From Proteus columbae (lineage in GTDB: Bacteria; Pseudomonadota; Gammaproteobacteria; Enterobacterales; Enterobacteriaceae), in NCBI RefSeq assembly GCF_002777965.1, contig NZ_NGVR01000020.1, positions 1-64,000 on the forward strand: a stretch of DNA of 64,000 nucleotides, written 5' to 3'. The position numbers were made by a program, and so were the translations under genes. The notes beneath the pieces are model-generated. The model was not told where the DNA came from. It was given only the letters and a program-made list of their open reading frames with translations, and searched no databases. Below, piece by piece: positions 46,439 to 57,512 of this stretch. Positions within the stretch are counted from its first letter, which is position 1; each line of letters begins with the position of its first letter.

Positions 46439-46957
46439 ATGAAAATTGGTCTATTTTACGGTTCCAGCACCTGTTACACCGAAATGGCAGCAGAAAAAAT
46501 TCGTGATATTCTCGGTGAAGAGTTCGTTGATCTTCATAATGTTCAAGAGTGTGATATCACGCTTATGGAACAATATGACATCCTTATTTTAGGTATTCCA
46601 ACTTGGGATTTTGGTGAGATCCAAGAAGATTGGCTCAATATTTGGGATACATTGCCGACATTGAATTTAAAAAATAAGCTGATTGCAATGTATGGAATGG
46701 GTGATCAGGTTGATTACAGCGAATGGTTTCTTGATGCATTGGGTATGCTTTACCATCATTTATTACCAAGTGGTGTTAAGTTTATTGGGTTCTGGCCTGT
46801 TGATGGATATGAATTTGTCAGTCCAAAACCTTTATCAGATGATGGTAAACATTTTGTTGGTCTTGCATTAGATGATGTAAACCAATTTGAAGAAACTGAT
46901 GAACGTTTATCACAATGGTGTATGCAAATTCTACGTGAAGTAGAAGAAAAATTATAA
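46439..46957 (+). CDS. fldB: Flavodoxin FldB
   Basis: This is a 172-residue FMN electron carrier. The phosphate loop [15 protein letters not shown] opens the protein, and [12 protein letters not shown] and [15 protein letters not shown] follow E. coli FldB. I use the ATG at 46439 ([10 protein letters not shown]) for the family N-terminus; a GTG at 46403 would add 12 residues. No good ribosome binding site is visible for either. It faces away from xerD, as in E. coli. Confidence 0.94.
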   Translation: MKIGLFYGSSTCYTEMAAEKIRDILGEEFVDLHNVQECDITLMEQYDILILGIPTWDFGEIQEDWLNIWDTLPTLNLKNKLIAMYGMGDQVDYSEWFLDALGMLYHHLLPSGVKFIGFWPVDGYEFVSPKPLSDDGKHFVGLALDDVNQFEETDERLSQWCMQILREVEEKL

Positions 46958-46961
46958 ATTT

Positions 46962-46990
46962 AATATCCAGATATTAAATGTCTGGATATT
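46962..46990. terminator. Inverted repeat between fldB and ygfX
   Basis: AATATCCAGA / TCTGGATATT, 10 bp, with the ygfX stop codon in the loop. It could stop both convergent transcripts, though T-runs are short. Confidence 0.55.
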
Positions 46991-47381
46991 GCATTAATAA
47001 CTGAGAAAAGTTACGCCACTCATTTTCAGTCATACTATCAAAAGCAACCCATAATGTGATTTGCTTTTTATTTAGAACAGAAGTCAACGTTATTCGAGTA
47101 CCAAAACGGCTGATCCAAGGACGTTTTGTTATTTGCCATTCATGCAGTTTCCATTGAATTCGGTTGCCATTCAATAAAATAAAATCCCCTTTGATACGAC
47201 TAATATTTTTTTGTGTGAAATACCAACTACCTATCAAGAAAAGTAACAATGGAACCCAAACATAAATAAAATCAGGAGGCCATGGATACAACAGTAAACC
47301 GATCACAAAGGCAACATAAACAACCGTTGAGAAGAGTTGAGTGAACCATGATACTGTGAGATGCGACTTCCATAAAATCAC
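46974..47381 (-). CDS. ygfX: YgfX (CptA) membrane protein
   Basis: This is a 135-residue inner-membrane protein with two helices (about 15-50) and a soluble beta-rich C-terminus (RIQWKLHEWQITKRPW, LWVAFDSMTENEWRNFSQLL). E. coli YgfX has been described as a toxin-like partner of SdhE and as an inhibitor of cell division proteins. Here it is separated from sdhE by about 480 bases and a terminator, unlike the overlapping pair in E. coli. Confidence 0.85.
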   Translation of the reverse strand: MILWKSHLTVSWFTQLFSTVVYVAFVIGLLLYPWPPDFIYVWVPLLLFLIGSWYFTQKNISRIKGDFILLNGNRIQWKLHEWQITKRPWISRFGTRITLTSVLNKKQITLWVAFDSMTENEWRNFSQLLMQYPDI

Positions 47382-47864
47382 GAGTTATATTAACTCCTGC
47401 TGTAATTCTATACGGATATAAATAAGTTAAAGATAATAAAAACCAACCTATTTATAATGTAACTTCTTTCTTAACCTTGCAAATAGTTTATTTTATATTT
47501 TTAGCTTAATTATTTATTGTTACTTTTTCGATTTAATATGTACTCAAAAAAATATAACTTAATAATAAGTACGTAATTTCTATTCTTTTCTTAATTGCTG
47601 TTTTAATAAAATCAGCATACCTGATTTTTTTAAACATAAAGCAAAAAACATCGAAAAAAGGCAATTTAAGCGATCATTTTTAGAGATAGTGCGCAAATTT
47701 AACGCAACTACATTCTTTATTTCAGTAAATTTTAGAATGCCCTTAATGTTATTAAGTTTTTATATAAAAATAAAAAAGCCTTTATTTGATGAGAAAATAA
47801 AGGCGTCATTTTTAATCAATCTTAATTACTATTTAACCTATCGCTGATTTGATAATCTATTTTA
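47382..47864. other. Gap separating sdhE from ygfX, with a terminator at 47774-47804
   Basis: AT-rich, no gene seen. GCCTTTATTT (47778-47787) pairs with AAATAAAGGC (47795-47804); on the minus strand the stem is followed by TTTTTTATTTTT, a good terminator for sdhE. The rest presumably carries an independent ygfX promoter. Confidence 0.7.
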
Positions 47865-48146
47865 TTAATATTTATCAACGATCTCCGCCATTCTAGCTTT
47901 ATTGCGATCTTGGATTAATTTCACCATATAATAGAGCGCATCATCATCAGGGCGTCCATGATTCATTAACCAGTTAAATAAATCAGGATCTGCACACTCT
48001 AGTAAACGAACAAAAAGCGCTTTATCGTTATCAGATAGCGTATCGTACTCATTCTCGAAAAAAGGCATGATAGAAATATCCAGTTCACGCATTCCACGAC
48101 GACATGCCCAGTTAATTCGTGCTTTATTCTCTATATCGATAGTCAT
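47865..48146 (-). CDS. sdhE: SdhE, FAD assembly factor for succinate dehydrogenase
   Basis: This is a 93-residue helical protein that promotes covalent flavin attachment to SdhA and FrdA. The required RGxxE motif is present (CRRGMRELD near residue 16), followed by [10 protein letters not shown]. It is divergent from ygfZ, as in E. coli, and has its own terminator. Confidence 0.94.
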   Translation of the reverse strand: MTIDIENKARINWACRRGMRELDISIMPFFENEYDTLSDNDKALFVRLLECADPDLFNWLMNHGRPDDDALYYMVKLIQDRNKARMAEIVDKY

Positions 48147-48404
48147 ACTCTGCTCTTTACATTGTTCAAATCAAGAAATACCACTATTTCTTCCTAGCAC
48201 TGATGATAGTCTTATCGCAAAATTTTTAACATCAAAATGATCACAGTTTGCAGGTTTAGTCTCATAGACAACCTATTGAACACACTTTCATTTGTTATTT
48301 ATCAGATTCATTTTCTGTGCGTTAAAAATAATAATGACTTGCATTGTCTTGCCACTCTTTTACCATAACTGATGTATCTGATTAATTTAATATCTGGTGA
48401 CATC

Positions 48405-49391
48405 ATGACTCAAAATTCTACTCAGGCTAAACGCCCTCATGCAGCAATCAATTTGCCATTAACACTGGTTTCTTTAGATGAATGGTCACTGATAACAGCA
48501 ACAGGTGCTGACAGTGAAAAATATCTACAAGGTCAGCTAACAACGGATATTGCAGCACTTCCAACAACAACACATACATTGGCTGCACACTGTGAAGCAA
48601 AAGGTAAAATGTGGAGTACACTTCGCTTATTCCACCAGCAAGACGGTTTTGCTTATATTTTGCGTAAAAATGTCGCACAAAAACAACTTGCTGAATTAAA
48701 AAAATATGCTGTGTTTTCAAAAGTAACCTTAGCTGAAAATACAGATAGCGTTTTATTAGGATTGGCGGGGCAAGGTGCTGCTCTTGCCCTAGCAGATTAC
48801 TTTCCAAATATCCCTCGTAAAGCAAACGAAGTTGTTAATCACGATAATACTTATATTCTGCAACTCCCTTTACCTACTGAACGCTTTTTAATCGTAACAG
48901 ACGAAGAAACAGCAAAAAATCTTGCAACAACATTAAAAGCAGAAGCCAGTGATAGTGAGCAGTGGTTAGCTTTAGATATTGAGGCTGGATATCCTATTAT
49001 TGATACCCCAAATATTGAGCAATTTTTACCTCAAGCAACAAATCTGCAAGCATTACCACTGAGCATCTGCTTTAAAAAAGGCTGTTATACCGGGCAAGAG
49101 ATGGTATCTCGTGCGAAATTCAGAGGCGCAAATAAACGTGCAATGTATCTGTTATCAGGTGGTGGAACTGAACTACCTGAGATCGGTGGTAGCATTGAAT
49201 GGCAATTAGGTGAAGATAAATGGCGTAAAACAGGAACGGTATTAAGCGCTGTACGTATGGTTGATAATACTATTTTGGCTGAAGTTGTTATGAATAACGA
49301 TATGGAACTAGATAGTGTATTTCGAGTTCAAAACGATAGCATCAGTCGTTTATCCATTAAACCACTGCCTTATTCTTTAGAAGAAGAGTAA
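48405..49391 (+). CDS. ygfZ: tRNA-modifying / Fe-S repair protein YgfZ
   Basis: This is a folate-dependent protein of the GcvT fold needed for certain Fe-S enzymes such as MiaB. The 328-residue protein has the [20 protein letters not shown] signature near residue 226. I use the ATG at 48405 ([12 protein letters not shown]), with GGTGA upstream; an ATG 11 codons earlier lacks one. Its ending [15 protein letters not shown] and PLPYSLEEE matches E. coli. The HD gene follows 31 bases later. Confidence 0.95.
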   Translation: MTQNSTQAKRPHAAINLPLTLVSLDEWSLITATGADSEKYLQGQLTTDIAALPTTTHTLAAHCEAKGKMWSTLRLFHQQDGFAYILRKNVAQKQLAELKKYAVFSKVTLAENTDSVLLGLAGQGAALALADYFPNIPRKANEVVNHDNTYILQLPLPTERFLIVTDEETAKNLATTLKAEASDSEQWLALDIEAGYPIIDTPNIEQFLPQATNLQALPLSICFKKGCYTGQEMVSRAKFRGANKRAMYLLSGGGTELPEIGGSIEWQLGEDKWRKTGTVLSAVRMVDNTILAEVVMNNDMELDSVFRVQNDSISRLSIKPLPYSLEEE

Positions 49392-49422
49392 TTCTTATTT
49401 ATCATAACCAATACGGACTTTT

Positions 49423-50025
49423 ATGACACAATTACCTAAAGGGGCTTTTGGCCCCTTCTCTGATACTATTAACTTTATTATGGAGTTAGATAAACTAAAA
49501 CGTGTTTATCGTAAAAATAATGTATTAGACAATAGTCGTTCCGAAAATACCGCAGAACATAGCTGGCACTTTGCCGTTGCAGCAATGAGTTTTCAGCCCT
49601 ATGCAGGTGACATTGATATGGGACGTGCTATTCAGTTAGCCCTTGTTCACGATATCGTTGAAATAGATGCTGGCGATGTGATGGTTTATGACGTTGCCGC
49701 TCGCGAAGCGATTAAAGAGCACGAGCAAAAAGCCGCAAAACGTATTTTCTCTTTATTACCTTCCCCACAAAGTGAATATTTCCTCAATTTATGGCTGGAA
49801 TATGATGCGGCTGAAACACCAGAATCTCAGTTTGCCAATATTCTTGATCGCACCATGCCGATGCTGATGAATTTACATAATGAAGGTCAAAGCTGGGTCG
49901 AAAATAATATCCGCTTAGAGCAAGTATTAGCGCGTAATCTGTTTATTGAAAAACAGTGGCCTGAATTTTGGCAATATCTCTACCCTCAATTATTAGAGGC
50001 ACAGAAAAAAGGCTGGCTGAAGTAA
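49423..50025 (+). CDS. HD-domain hydrolase (HDDC2/YfbR-like 5'-nucleotidase family)
   Basis: This is a 200-residue metal-dependent phosphohydrolase. The HD motif residues are NTAEHSWHFAV near residue 43 and LVHDIVEIDAGDVMVYD near residue 75, with the distal Asp in ANILDRTMPMLMN. Relatives remove phosphate from deoxynucleoside monophosphates. It lies 31 bases after ygfZ and is probably co-transcribed. The substrate is inference. Confidence 0.85.
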   Translation: MTQLPKGAFGPFSDTINFIMELDKLKRVYRKNNVLDNSRSENTAEHSWHFAVAAMSFQPYAGDIDMGRAIQLALVHDIVEIDAGDVMVYDVAAREAIKEHEQKAAKRIFSLLPSPQSEYFLNLWLEYDAAETPESQFANILDRTMPMLMNLHNEGQSWVENNIRLEQVLARNLFIEKQWPEFWQYLYPQLLEAQKKGWLK

Positions 50026-50053
50026 TCTATTTAATGCTGAATTTGTTAAATAA

Positions 50054-50090
50054 AAAATACCGATGGCTAACTTAACCATCGGTATTTTAA
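50054..50090. terminator. Bidirectional terminator between the HD gene and gcvP
   Basis: Perfect 13-bp stem AAAATACCGATGG / CCATCGGTATTTT with a nine-base loop, A-rich before and T-rich after. Confidence 0.95.
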
Positions 50091-50115
50091 TTTAAGAATA
50101 TAGCTAGATTAAAAC

Positions 50116-52992
50116 TTATTCATAGTCACTAATTGGCGCACATGAACAATGTAAATGACGGTCGCCATACACATCATCCAAACGTTTAACCGCTGGCCAA
50201 TATTTGCTTTGCTTCGTTGCTTCACTTGGGAACACGGCACATTCACGACTATAACTATGTGACCACTCTTGCACTAATTCATATTGTGTATGAGGTGCAT
50301 TAACTAATGGGTTGTCATCAATTGGCCATACGCCTTTATCTACCTGTGCAATTTCAGCACGAATAGAAAGCAGAGCTTCAATAAAGCGATCAATTTCAAC
50401 TTTACTTTCAGATTCTGTTGGCTCAATCATTAATGTGCCCGCGACAGGAAATGACATGGTTGGAGCGTGGAATCCATAGTCAATTAAACGCTTAGCCACA
50501 TCCATTTCACTGATACCGTAATTCGCTTTTAATGGACGAATATCGATAATACATTCATGTGCGACATAACCATCAGCACCAGCATAAAGAATGTCATAGT
50601 CATTTTTCAGACGTTGTGCGATATAGTTCGCATTTAAGATTGCCACTTGGCTTGCTTGTTTAAGCCCTTGTGCGCCCATCATACGGATATACATCCAACT
50701 AATTGGTAGTATTGAAGCACTACCAAATTGAGCCGCAGAAACAGCGCCTTGTGTAGTGACATTTTCCATTTCAACAACAGAATGCCCCGGTACAAACGGC
50801 GCTAAGTGTGATTTCACACCAATAGGTCCCATGCCTGGGCCACCGCCGCCATGAGGGATACAGAAGGTTTTATGTAAGTTTAAGTGAGAAACATCAGAGC
50901 CAATAAAGCCCGGTGTTGTGATCCCCACTTGAGCATTCATATTGGCGCCATCAAGGTAAACTTGTCCGCCATATTGATGAATGATTTCACAAACTTCACG
51001 AATACCTTCTTCATAAACACCATGTGTTGATGGGTATGTCACCATCACACAAGAGAGTTCAGCTTGATGTTTTTCTGCTTTGGCTTTTAAGTCTGAAATA
51101 TCGATATTGCCATTATCATCACAACCAACCACCACCACTGTCATACCTGCCATATGAGCAGAAGCAGGGTTAGTACCGTGTGCTGAACTTGGGATCAAGC
51201 AGATATGTCGCGCACCTTCGCCACGGCTTTGGTGATAACGACGAATAGCTAATAAACCGGCATATTCACCTTGAGCACCTGAGTTTGGTTGCATACACAT
51301 CGCATCATAACCCGTGAGTGCCGCAAGCCAATTGGATAGTTGTCCAATCATCACTTGATAGCCTTTCGCTTGATAGGCTGGGCAGAATGGATGTAGCTCT
51401 GTAAATTCAGGCCATGTGATTGGGATCATTTCAGCGGCAGCATTAAGTTTCATCGTGCATGATCCTAATGGGATCATCGCTTGATTCAATGCTAAGTCTT
51501 TATTTTCTAAACGATGCATATAACGCATCATTTCTGTTTCACTGTGATACTGATGAAAGTTTTCATGTGTCAGCACAGTGTCTTTACGTTGCATAGAAGC
51601 AGGGATTGATGCGGATGAAGAGGCAACTTGTTTATCAAGTGCATCAATATCACCAGCTAATGCTTTACCACTGATAATTTCAACGAGCTTTAATACATCT
51701 TCACGAGTTGTAATTTCGCTTAGTGTTACACCCACGGCACCCACAATATCGGTACGTAAGTTAATTTCGGCATCTTTAGCGCGTTGTAATACAGCGGCTT
51801 TATCTGCGGTATCAATCGTTAATGTATCAAACCAAGTTTTATGGCGTAATACCATACCGTTTTGTTGTAAACCGGCAGCTAAAATATCCGTTAAACGATG
51901 AATACGTTGAGCGATGGTTTTTAACCCTTCTGGCCCATGATAAACCGCATACATAGCCGCGATATTGGCCAGTAACACTTGGGATGTACAAATATTCGAG
52001 TTCGCTTTTTCACGACGAATATGTTGTTCACGCGTTTGCATCGCCATACGTAATGCGCGATTACCCGCAGCATCACGAGAAACACCAATAATGCGCCCCG
52101 GCATTGCACGTTTATATTCATCACGACAAGCAAAGAATGCCGCATGTGGGCCACCATAACCCATAGGAACACCAAAACGTTGTGCTGAACCTAATACGAT
52201 ATCAGCGCCTTGATGACCTGGTGCAGTGAGTACCACCAGCGCCATTAAATCAGCGGCAACACTGGTAATAATTTTACGCTCTTTTAGTGTGGCTAATAAC
52301 TTGCTGTGATCATGAACTTCACCCGTTGTGCCGACTTGTTGCAATAGCACCCCAAAGACACCCTCAAGCTCTAAGACTTTTTCAGCTTTATCAACAACAA
52401 CTTCAAAACCAAAGGTATCTGCACGAGTTCTGACAACATCTAAGGTTTGAGGGTGAATATCATCAGCGACAAAAAAACGATCCGCATTTTTCAATTTGCT
52501 TACACGTTTTGCCATTGCCATAGCTTCGGCAGCTGCTGTTGCTTCATCTAGCAACGATGCAGAGGCGAGATCCATTCCGGTGTAATCAATTGTCACCTGT
52601 TGGAAATTCAGTAATGATTCTAGACGACCTTGAGAAACTTCCGGCTGATAAGGTGTATAAGCGGTATACCAACCCGGATTTTCTAATAAATTACGCAAAA
52701 TCACAGGAGGCAATACAGAAGGCGCGTATCCCATTCCAATGTAAGAAGTAAAACGTTTATTTTGGCTGGCAATCGCTTTCAATTCAGCCAAGGCTTCTTG
52801 CTCTGTTGCCCCTGCTCCCACATTCGGTGGTGTTTCTAATTGAATATTATCTGGAACAATTTTTTGAGTTAATTCATTTAATGAGGAGACGCCAACAGCA
52901 CTGAGCATCTCTTTAATCTGTTCTGGTGATGAACCAATATGGCGACGAATAAATTCATCGCGATACTCTAACTGATTTAAAGTCTGTGTCAT
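50116..52992 (-). CDS. gcvP: Glycine dehydrogenase (decarboxylating), P-protein
   Basis: This is the PLP-dependent subunit of the glycine cleavage system: it decarboxylates glycine and passes the aminomethyl group to GcvH. The 958-residue protein (E. coli 957) has the PLP-lysine region [20 protein letters not shown] near residue 700. I start at the ATG at 52992 ([15 protein letters not shown]); an upstream in-frame extension of 44 residues crosses the intergenic hairpin and is not conserved. It is the last gene of gcvTHP and is preceded by a terminator-like stem. Confidence 0.97.
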   Translation of the reverse strand: MTQTLNQLEYRDEFIRRHIGSSPEQIKEMLSAVGVSSLNELTQKIVPDNIQLETPPNVGAGATEQEALAELKAIASQNKRFTSYIGMGYAPSVLPPVILRNLLENPGWYTAYTPYQPEVSQGRLESLLNFQQVTIDYTGMDLASASLLDEATAAAEAMAMAKRVSKLKNADRFFVADDIHPQTLDVVRTRADTFGFEVVVDKAEKVLELEGVFGVLLQQVGTTGEVHDHSKLLATLKERKIITSVAADLMALVVLTAPGHQGADIVLGSAQRFGVPMGYGGPHAAFFACRDEYKRAMPGRIIGVSRDAAGNRALRMAMQTREQHIRREKANSNICTSQVLLANIAAMYAVYHGPEGLKTIAQRIHRLTDILAAGLQQNGMVLRHKTWFDTLTIDTADKAAVLQRAKDAEINLRTDIVGAVGVTLSEITTREDVLKLVEIISGKALAGDIDALDKQVASSSASIPASMQRKDTVLTHENFHQYHSETEMMRYMHRLENKDLALNQAMIPLGSCTMKLNAAAEMIPITWPEFTELHPFCPAYQAKGYQVMIGQLSNWLAALTGYDAMCMQPNSGAQGEYAGLLAIRRYHQSRGEGARHICLIPSSAHGTNPASAHMAGMTVVVVGCDDNGNIDISDLKAKAEKHQAELSCVMVTYPSTHGVYEEGIREVCEIIHQYGGQVYLDGANMNAQVGITTPGFIGSDVSHLNLHKTFCIPHGGGGPGMGPIGVKSHLAPFVPGHSVVEMENVTTQGAVSAAQFGSASILPISWMYIRMMGAQGLKQASQVAILNANYIAQRLKNDYDILYAGADGYVAHECIIDIRPLKANYGISEMDVAKRLIDYGFHAPTMSFPVAGTLMIEPTESESKVEIDRFIEALLSIRAEIAQVDKGVWPIDDNPLVNAPHTQYELVQEWSHSYSRECAVFPSEATKQSKYWPAVKRLDDVYGDRHLHCSCAPISDYE

Positions 52993-53087
52993 TGCAAGTA
53001 ATTTCCTGAATTCACTATGAATGGATAGGTAAATAGCACAAGGCTTAAAGCGCATTGAGATAGCATTACGATAACAAGCTAACAAAT

Positions 53088-53118
53088 AAAAACGCCCCGA
53101 CATTGATTTGACGGGGCG
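53088..53118 (-). terminator. Intra-operon terminator between gcvH and gcvP
   Basis: Minus strand CGCCCCGTCA / TGTCGGGGCG (one mismatch) followed immediately by TTTTTATTTG. It begins within a few bases of the gcvH stop codon and looks like a real intrinsic terminator or attenuator. Confidence 0.85.
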
Positions 53119-53125
53119 CTTCATT

Positions 53126-53518
53126 TTACTCTTCGCTATCTACCAGTTCTTGATAACCGGCGGCATCTAGTAAGTCATCTAATTCGCTTTCATTATTTGC
53201 TTTAATGCGAAATAGCCAACCTTCTCCGTAAGGTGCACTGTTCACAAGTTCTGGAGAACCATCTAACTCTTCATTGACTGCGATAATTTCACCCGATAAT
53301 GGTGCGTAAATATCTGATGCTGCTTTTACTGATTCCGCAACAGCACAATCATCACCGGCTGCGACTTCTCTACCCACTTCTGGTAGATCAACAAACACCA
53401 TGTCACCTAATAATTCCTGTGCATGTTCAGTAATACCGATAGTGTATTCACCATTGCCTTCTGAACGGATCCACTCATGAGATTGTGCGTATTTTAATTC
53501 ACTAGGTATTTGACTCAT
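53126..53518 (-). CDS. gcvH: Glycine cleavage system H-protein
   Basis: This is the lipoyl-carrier protein of glycine cleavage, shuttling the aminomethyl intermediate between GcvP, GcvT and Lpd. The 130-residue protein carries the lipoylation site in [15 protein letters not shown] (Lys near residue 65). Start at the ATG at 53518 ([16 protein letters not shown]), with GGAG and AAGG upstream; the longer frame reading back to 53581 overlaps gcvT. It lies 34 bases after gcvT. Confidence 0.97.
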   Translation of the reverse strand: MSQIPSELKYAQSHEWIRSEGNGEYTIGITEHAQELLGDMVFVDLPEVGREVAAGDDCAVAESVKAASDIYAPLSGEIIAVNEELDGSPELVNSAPYGEGWLFRIKANNESELDDLLDAAGYQELVDSEE

Positions 53519-53552
53519 TGACCTTACTCTCCATTTAAAATAATTGTACGTG

Positions 53553-54647
53553 TTATACCAATGCTTTACCTGAACGAACAAAACCAGGTTTTACCACTTC
53601 TACTGGCATCTCACGATTACGCATTAATACAATTGCGCTATCTTTTATACCTGCAGGAACTCTTGCTAATGCAATACTAAAGCCTAATGTAGGCGAAAAA
53701 GTACCACTTGTAATAATACCTTCTCTTAACTCGCCTAAATCATCCGTAAAGTGTACGGCAGTGCCAGCACGTAACACACCTTTCTCTCGCATTACAAGAC
53801 CAACAAGTTTATCTGTGCCTGTTGCGCGTAATTTTTCTAATGCTTCTCGACCAATAAATTGACGATCTTCAGGTGCCCATGCAATCGTCCATCCCATATT
53901 CGCTTCAAGTGGATTAATAGTTTCATCCATCTCTTGGCTATAGAGGTTCATTCCCGCTTCTAAACGTAATGTGTCTCTTGCACCTAATCCTGCGGGTTTA
54001 ACTCCCACAGCTAATAATTTTTTCCAGAAATCGACCGCTTGCTCTTTTGGCATTGCGATTTCATAGCCTGCTTCACCGGTATAGCCCGTTGTTGCAATAA
54101 ACAAGTCTCCAAGCTCTACACCATAGAAAGGCTTCATGGCAGAAACGACTTGGCGTTGTGCTTCACTTAATAAGCTTTGTACTTTCTCTTGTGCATGAGG
54201 GCCTTGTACAGCGATTAATGCCAAATCGTCACGAACAGTGATATCAACGACATAGTCTGAAGCATGTTGTTCAATCCATGCCAGATCTTTCTCACGAGTA
54301 GCGGAGTTCACAACAAGGCGATAGAAAGAGTCATCAAAGTAATAGACGATAAGATCATCAATTACACCACCTGAAGCATTTAGCATACCGGTATAAAGCG
54401 CCTTACCTTTTTCGGTGAGTTTAGCGACATCATTCGCTAATAAATAACGTAGAAAATCTTTAACTTGTGAGCCATGTAAGTCAACAATGGTCATATGTGA
54501 AACATCAAACATACCTGCATCACGACGTACAATATGATGTTCATCTATTTGGGAGCCATAATGCAGAGGCATCATCCAACCATGAAAATCGACCATACGA
54601 GCACCGCAGGCTACGTGCTCATCATACAACGGAGTCTGTTTTGCCAT
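53553..54647 (-). CDS. gcvT: Aminomethyltransferase (glycine cleavage T-protein)
   Basis: This transfers the aminomethyl carbon to tetrahydrofolate, giving methylene-THF and ammonia. The 364-residue protein equals E. coli GcvT in length, with [16 protein letters not shown] at the N-terminus, [13 protein letters not shown], the folate-site Asp region [15 protein letters not shown] and [11 protein letters not shown]. It is the first gene of gcvTHP. I saw no glycine riboswitch upstream; GcvA/GcvR-type control is presumed. Confidence 0.97.
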   Translation of the reverse strand: MAKQTPLYDEHVACGARMVDFHGWMMPLHYGSQIDEHHIVRRDAGMFDVSHMTIVDLHGSQVKDFLRYLLANDVAKLTEKGKALYTGMLNASGGVIDDLIVYYFDDSFYRLVVNSATREKDLAWIEQHASDYVVDITVRDDLALIAVQGPHAQEKVQSLLSEAQRQVVSAMKPFYGVELGDLFIATTGYTGEAGYEIAMPKEQAVDFWKKLLAVGVKPAGLGARDTLRLEAGMNLYSQEMDETINPLEANMGWTIAWAPEDRQFIGREALEKLRATGTDKLVGLVMREKGVLRAGTAVHFTDDLGELREGIITSGTFSPTLGFSIALARVPAGIKDSAIVLMRNREMPVEVVKPGFVRSGKALV

Positions 54648-55061
54648 TCTTCCCTCTTTCTACTTTTACTTTAGATTATTCAGAGAACGTAATTTGTTAA
54701 ATATAAAATTAAACTTGATTTGAAATCATAGTGTTAATCTCAAGCTTAAGTTTATTTTTAAACATAGATTTAACAAACACGAGCAATTAACGTACAACGC
54801 AAACGATACCATCCCCTTGAACTTAGCATTGTGAGAAAAAATAAACCATAAGTTAAAATAGGGTATTGTGTCTCTTAATCATAATGTAGACATATAGGTA
54901 TGCAGAACTAATGATTGCAATTATGCGTATCAGCGCTCATTTTTAGCGAGGAATTACTGAAAAAAAGGAATTAGTGCAAAGAATAGACTGAAAAAATAGA
55001 TTTTTTTAGTTCTATTTCTTCAGTCAGATATAAATAAAAGTAATGTGAAATAAGAGAGGAA
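54648..55061. other. gcv promoter region and ubiI hairpin
   Basis: The right end holds a hairpin GACTGAAAAAATAGA (54986-55000) with TTCTATTTCTTCAGTC (55010-55025), a probable terminator for ubiI. The left part should carry the gcvT promoter and its control sites; none was assigned with confidence. No gene is seen. Confidence 0.55.
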
Positions 55062-56297
55062 TTAGATTTTTTCAACTGAAGTGAAATTTTTATTACTTAA
55101 CCATTCAGGTAAATCAGAAAGCCCCATTGCTTGCTCAAGTAACTTAGGTTTTACCCCCGGTAAACTATCTGCTAACGAAAGACCGATATCTCGAACTAGT
55201 TTTTTAACGGGATTATTGCCAGCAAAAAGTTCACGGAATCCTTGCATACTAGCCAACATTACAGCAGCCGCATGTTTGCGACGGCGCTCAAATCGTCTCA
55301 AATAGAGATATTCACCAAAATCCTTACCTTCTGCTTTTAATCGACGGATCTCACCGATTAACTCTGCAACATCCATAAAACCAAGGTTAACACCTTGTCC
55401 TGCTAAAGGGTGGATAGTATGGGCAGCATCGCCTAATAACGCTAAGCGAGGAGCGGCAAATTGGCGAGCATAACGACCTGTTAATGGTATGGTCATGCGA
55501 TCACTGATTAATTCACATTGACCTAAACGCATATCAAAGGTCACACCTAGTGTGCGCTCAAATAGGTTTTTATCTGCGTTTTTATAACGTTCAGCGAGGT
55601 TGCTTGGTAAAGACCAAACAATAGAACAAGTATGAGGATCAGAAAGAGGTAGAAATGCCAAAATACCTTCGCCATGAAAAACTTGGCGAGCGATATTTTC
55701 ATGAGGAAACTCAGTGCGAATAGTGGCAACTAATGCGTGATGTTCATAATCCCAAAAAGTCAGGGGAATATCTGCATGTTTGCGTAACCATGAATTAGCA
55801 CCATCAGCTCCGACAACTAATCTTGCCGTCAACATTTCACCATCATTAAGGGTAATAAATGCATCATTTTCCCCCCACACCACGCGCTCAATCTGCGTTG
55901 ATGAATAGAAGGTAATATCACTATGACTTTCACATTTTTGCCAAAGTACTTCACGAATAAGGTTATTTTCTATAATCGAGCCTAAGTGGCTGAACCCTTC
56001 TTTTTGTGCTGAAAACTCAATACGGCCAAAACTATCTTGATCCCAAACTTCCATGCCTTGATAAGGCGTAGTTCGTAATGCTTGTAAATTTTCCCAAACA
56101 CCTAATTTTTTCAGTAACATTTCACTGGCTGTATTAATAGCCGATACCCTTAATGAAAAATCATCTTGTGGGTGAAAAAGCTTCGTTACTGGGTGATTTT
56201 CTATTATCGCTATACGTAATCCACACCCGTGTAATCCGCTGGCTAATGCAAGCCCAACCATTCCACCACCAGCAATAACAACATCAAATGATTTCAT
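55062..56297 (-). CDS. ubiI: Ubiquinone C5-hydroxylase UbiI (VisC)
   Basis: This is an FAD monooxygenase hydroxylating the C5 ring position in ubiquinone synthesis. The 411-residue protein has the Rossmann start VVIAGGGMVGLALASGL, VGADGANSWLRK (DG motif) near residue 170 and GDAAHTIHPLAGQGVNLGF (GD motif) near residue 293. It is the last gene of ygfB-pepP-ubiH-ubiI, 29 bases after ubiH. Confidence 0.95.
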   Translation of the reverse strand: MKSFDVVIAGGGMVGLALASGLHGCGLRIAIIENHPVTKLFHPQDDFSLRVSAINTASEMLLKKLGVWENLQALRTTPYQGMEVWDQDSFGRIEFSAQKEGFSHLGSIIENNLIREVLWQKCESHSDITFYSSTQIERVVWGENDAFITLNDGEMLTARLVVGADGANSWLRKHADIPLTFWDYEHHALVATIRTEFPHENIARQVFHGEGILAFLPLSDPHTCSIVWSLPSNLAERYKNADKNLFERTLGVTFDMRLGQCELISDRMTIPLTGRYARQFAAPRLALLGDAAHTIHPLAGQGVNLGFMDVAELIGEIRRLKAEGKDFGEYLYLRRFERRRKHAAAVMLASMQGFRELFAGNNPVKKLVRDIGLSLADSLPGVKPKLLEQAMGLSDLPEWLSNKNFTSVEKI

Positions 56298-56326
56298 AAT
56301 AAAAGTATCCTAAAAAGCGATTATAT

Positions 56327-57499
56327 TTAGTCTGTCCAGCCAAGTGTTTGATGCGCCAATTTATCTCTCATCATTGGGAGCAATTCCATTGTCATTAACC
56401 CTAAGTTGCGAGAAACAATCAATGGTACACAACGATTTGCAAACACTTTCACCAACCCATCAGTAATAGAAATGGTTTTTTCTCTATCTTGTTGGCGAAG
56501 TTGTTGATATTGAGAAAGCACTCGATAACTACCAATATCAATATTGGCATTAATCGCTTGGGTGATTATATTAGCGAGTGCCATAACATCACGTAAGCCA
56601 AGGTTAAAACCTTGTCCTGCAATAGGATGAAGTGTTTGCGAGGCATTTCCAACTAACGCTAAACGATGACCAATAATTTGATTGGCTTTTTGTAGTGCTA
56701 AAGGGTAGCAATTTCGCTTGCCAATATGCTCTATCTTTCCTAAACGCCAGCCAAAATCACGCTGTAAATGAGCGATAGTTGTTTTATCATCCCACTGTGA
56801 GACTTCATCCAATTTTTCAATAGGATGACACCACACTAATGAACTACGCCCTTCACTCATTGGTAACATGGCTAATGGACCAAACTCAGTAAAGCGTTCG
56901 AAAGCTTTACCTTGAGGATCGATTTGCGTTTTAACATTAGCGATCACCGCCACTTGATGATAAGGCTCTCGTTGCCATTGAATATGGCACTGGTGACCAA
57001 TAGGTGAGTTAGTACCATCAGCAGCAATCAGTAAATCACCCGATAATTGCGTACCATCATCAAGTGTTACCTCAACAGAATCGATATTACGTTGAACTTG
57101 TTCAACTTTAGCGGGGCAATAAAGCGTGATATTAGATTGTTTTTTTAACTTAGCAAAAAGCTGACGCCCTGCATCATGCAATTCAATAACATAACCCAGT
57201 GCTGAGATATCATAGTCTTGTGCATGAATATTAACAAAACCACAATGACCTTTATCAGAGACATGAACATGATTAATGGGGGTGACAAAAGGTTTTAATG
57301 TTGACCAAAGCCCGATTTGCTCTAACCGTTTCGCTGTTCCATGTGCTAATGCAATCGCTCTTGCATCAAACCCAGGGTGCCCATTGTCAGGCTCTCTTGC
57401 TTCAATTAACGAAATTGAAATCTTACCTTTATTTAATGCAGAGAGTGCAAGTGCTAATGTCGCACCTGCCATTCCACCACCCACAATAATCACATTCAT
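56327..57499 (-). CDS. ubiH: 2-octaprenyl-6-methoxyphenol hydroxylase UbiH
   Basis: This is an FAD monooxygenase hydroxylating C1 in ubiquinone synthesis. The 390-residue protein shows IIVGGGMAGATLALAL, AADGTNSPIGHQC and GNASQTLHPIAGQGFNLGLR, with Asn replacing Asp in the GD motif as also in E. coli UbiH. It starts 13 bases after pepP. A paralogue of ubiI next door. Confidence 0.95.
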   Translation of the reverse strand: MNVIIVGGGMAGATLALALSALNKGKISISLIEAREPDNGHPGFDARAIALAHGTAKRLEQIGLWSTLKPFVTPINHVHVSDKGHCGFVNIHAQDYDISALGYVIELHDAGRQLFAKLKKQSNITLYCPAKVEQVQRNIDSVEVTLDDGTQLSGDLLIAADGTNSPIGHQCHIQWQREPYHQVAVIANVKTQIDPQGKAFERFTEFGPLAMLPMSEGRSSLVWCHPIEKLDEVSQWDDKTTIAHLQRDFGWRLGKIEHIGKRNCYPLALQKANQIIGHRLALVGNASQTLHPIAGQGFNLGLRDVMALANIITQAINANIDIGSYRVLSQYQQLRQQDREKTISITDGLVKVFANRCVPLIVSRNLGLMTMELLPMMRDKLAHQTLGWTD

Positions 57500-57512
57500 G
57501 CTGATTTTAGCC

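Noticed and set aside
52993..53124. 44-residue N-terminal extension of GcvP
   Set aside because: It crosses the gcvH-gcvP terminator stem and is absent from E. coli GcvP; the ATG at 52992 gives the normal length.
54648..55061. Glycine riboswitch upstream of gcvT
   Set aside because: I could not find the tandem aptamer pattern; enterobacterial gcv operons are usually controlled by GcvA/GcvR.
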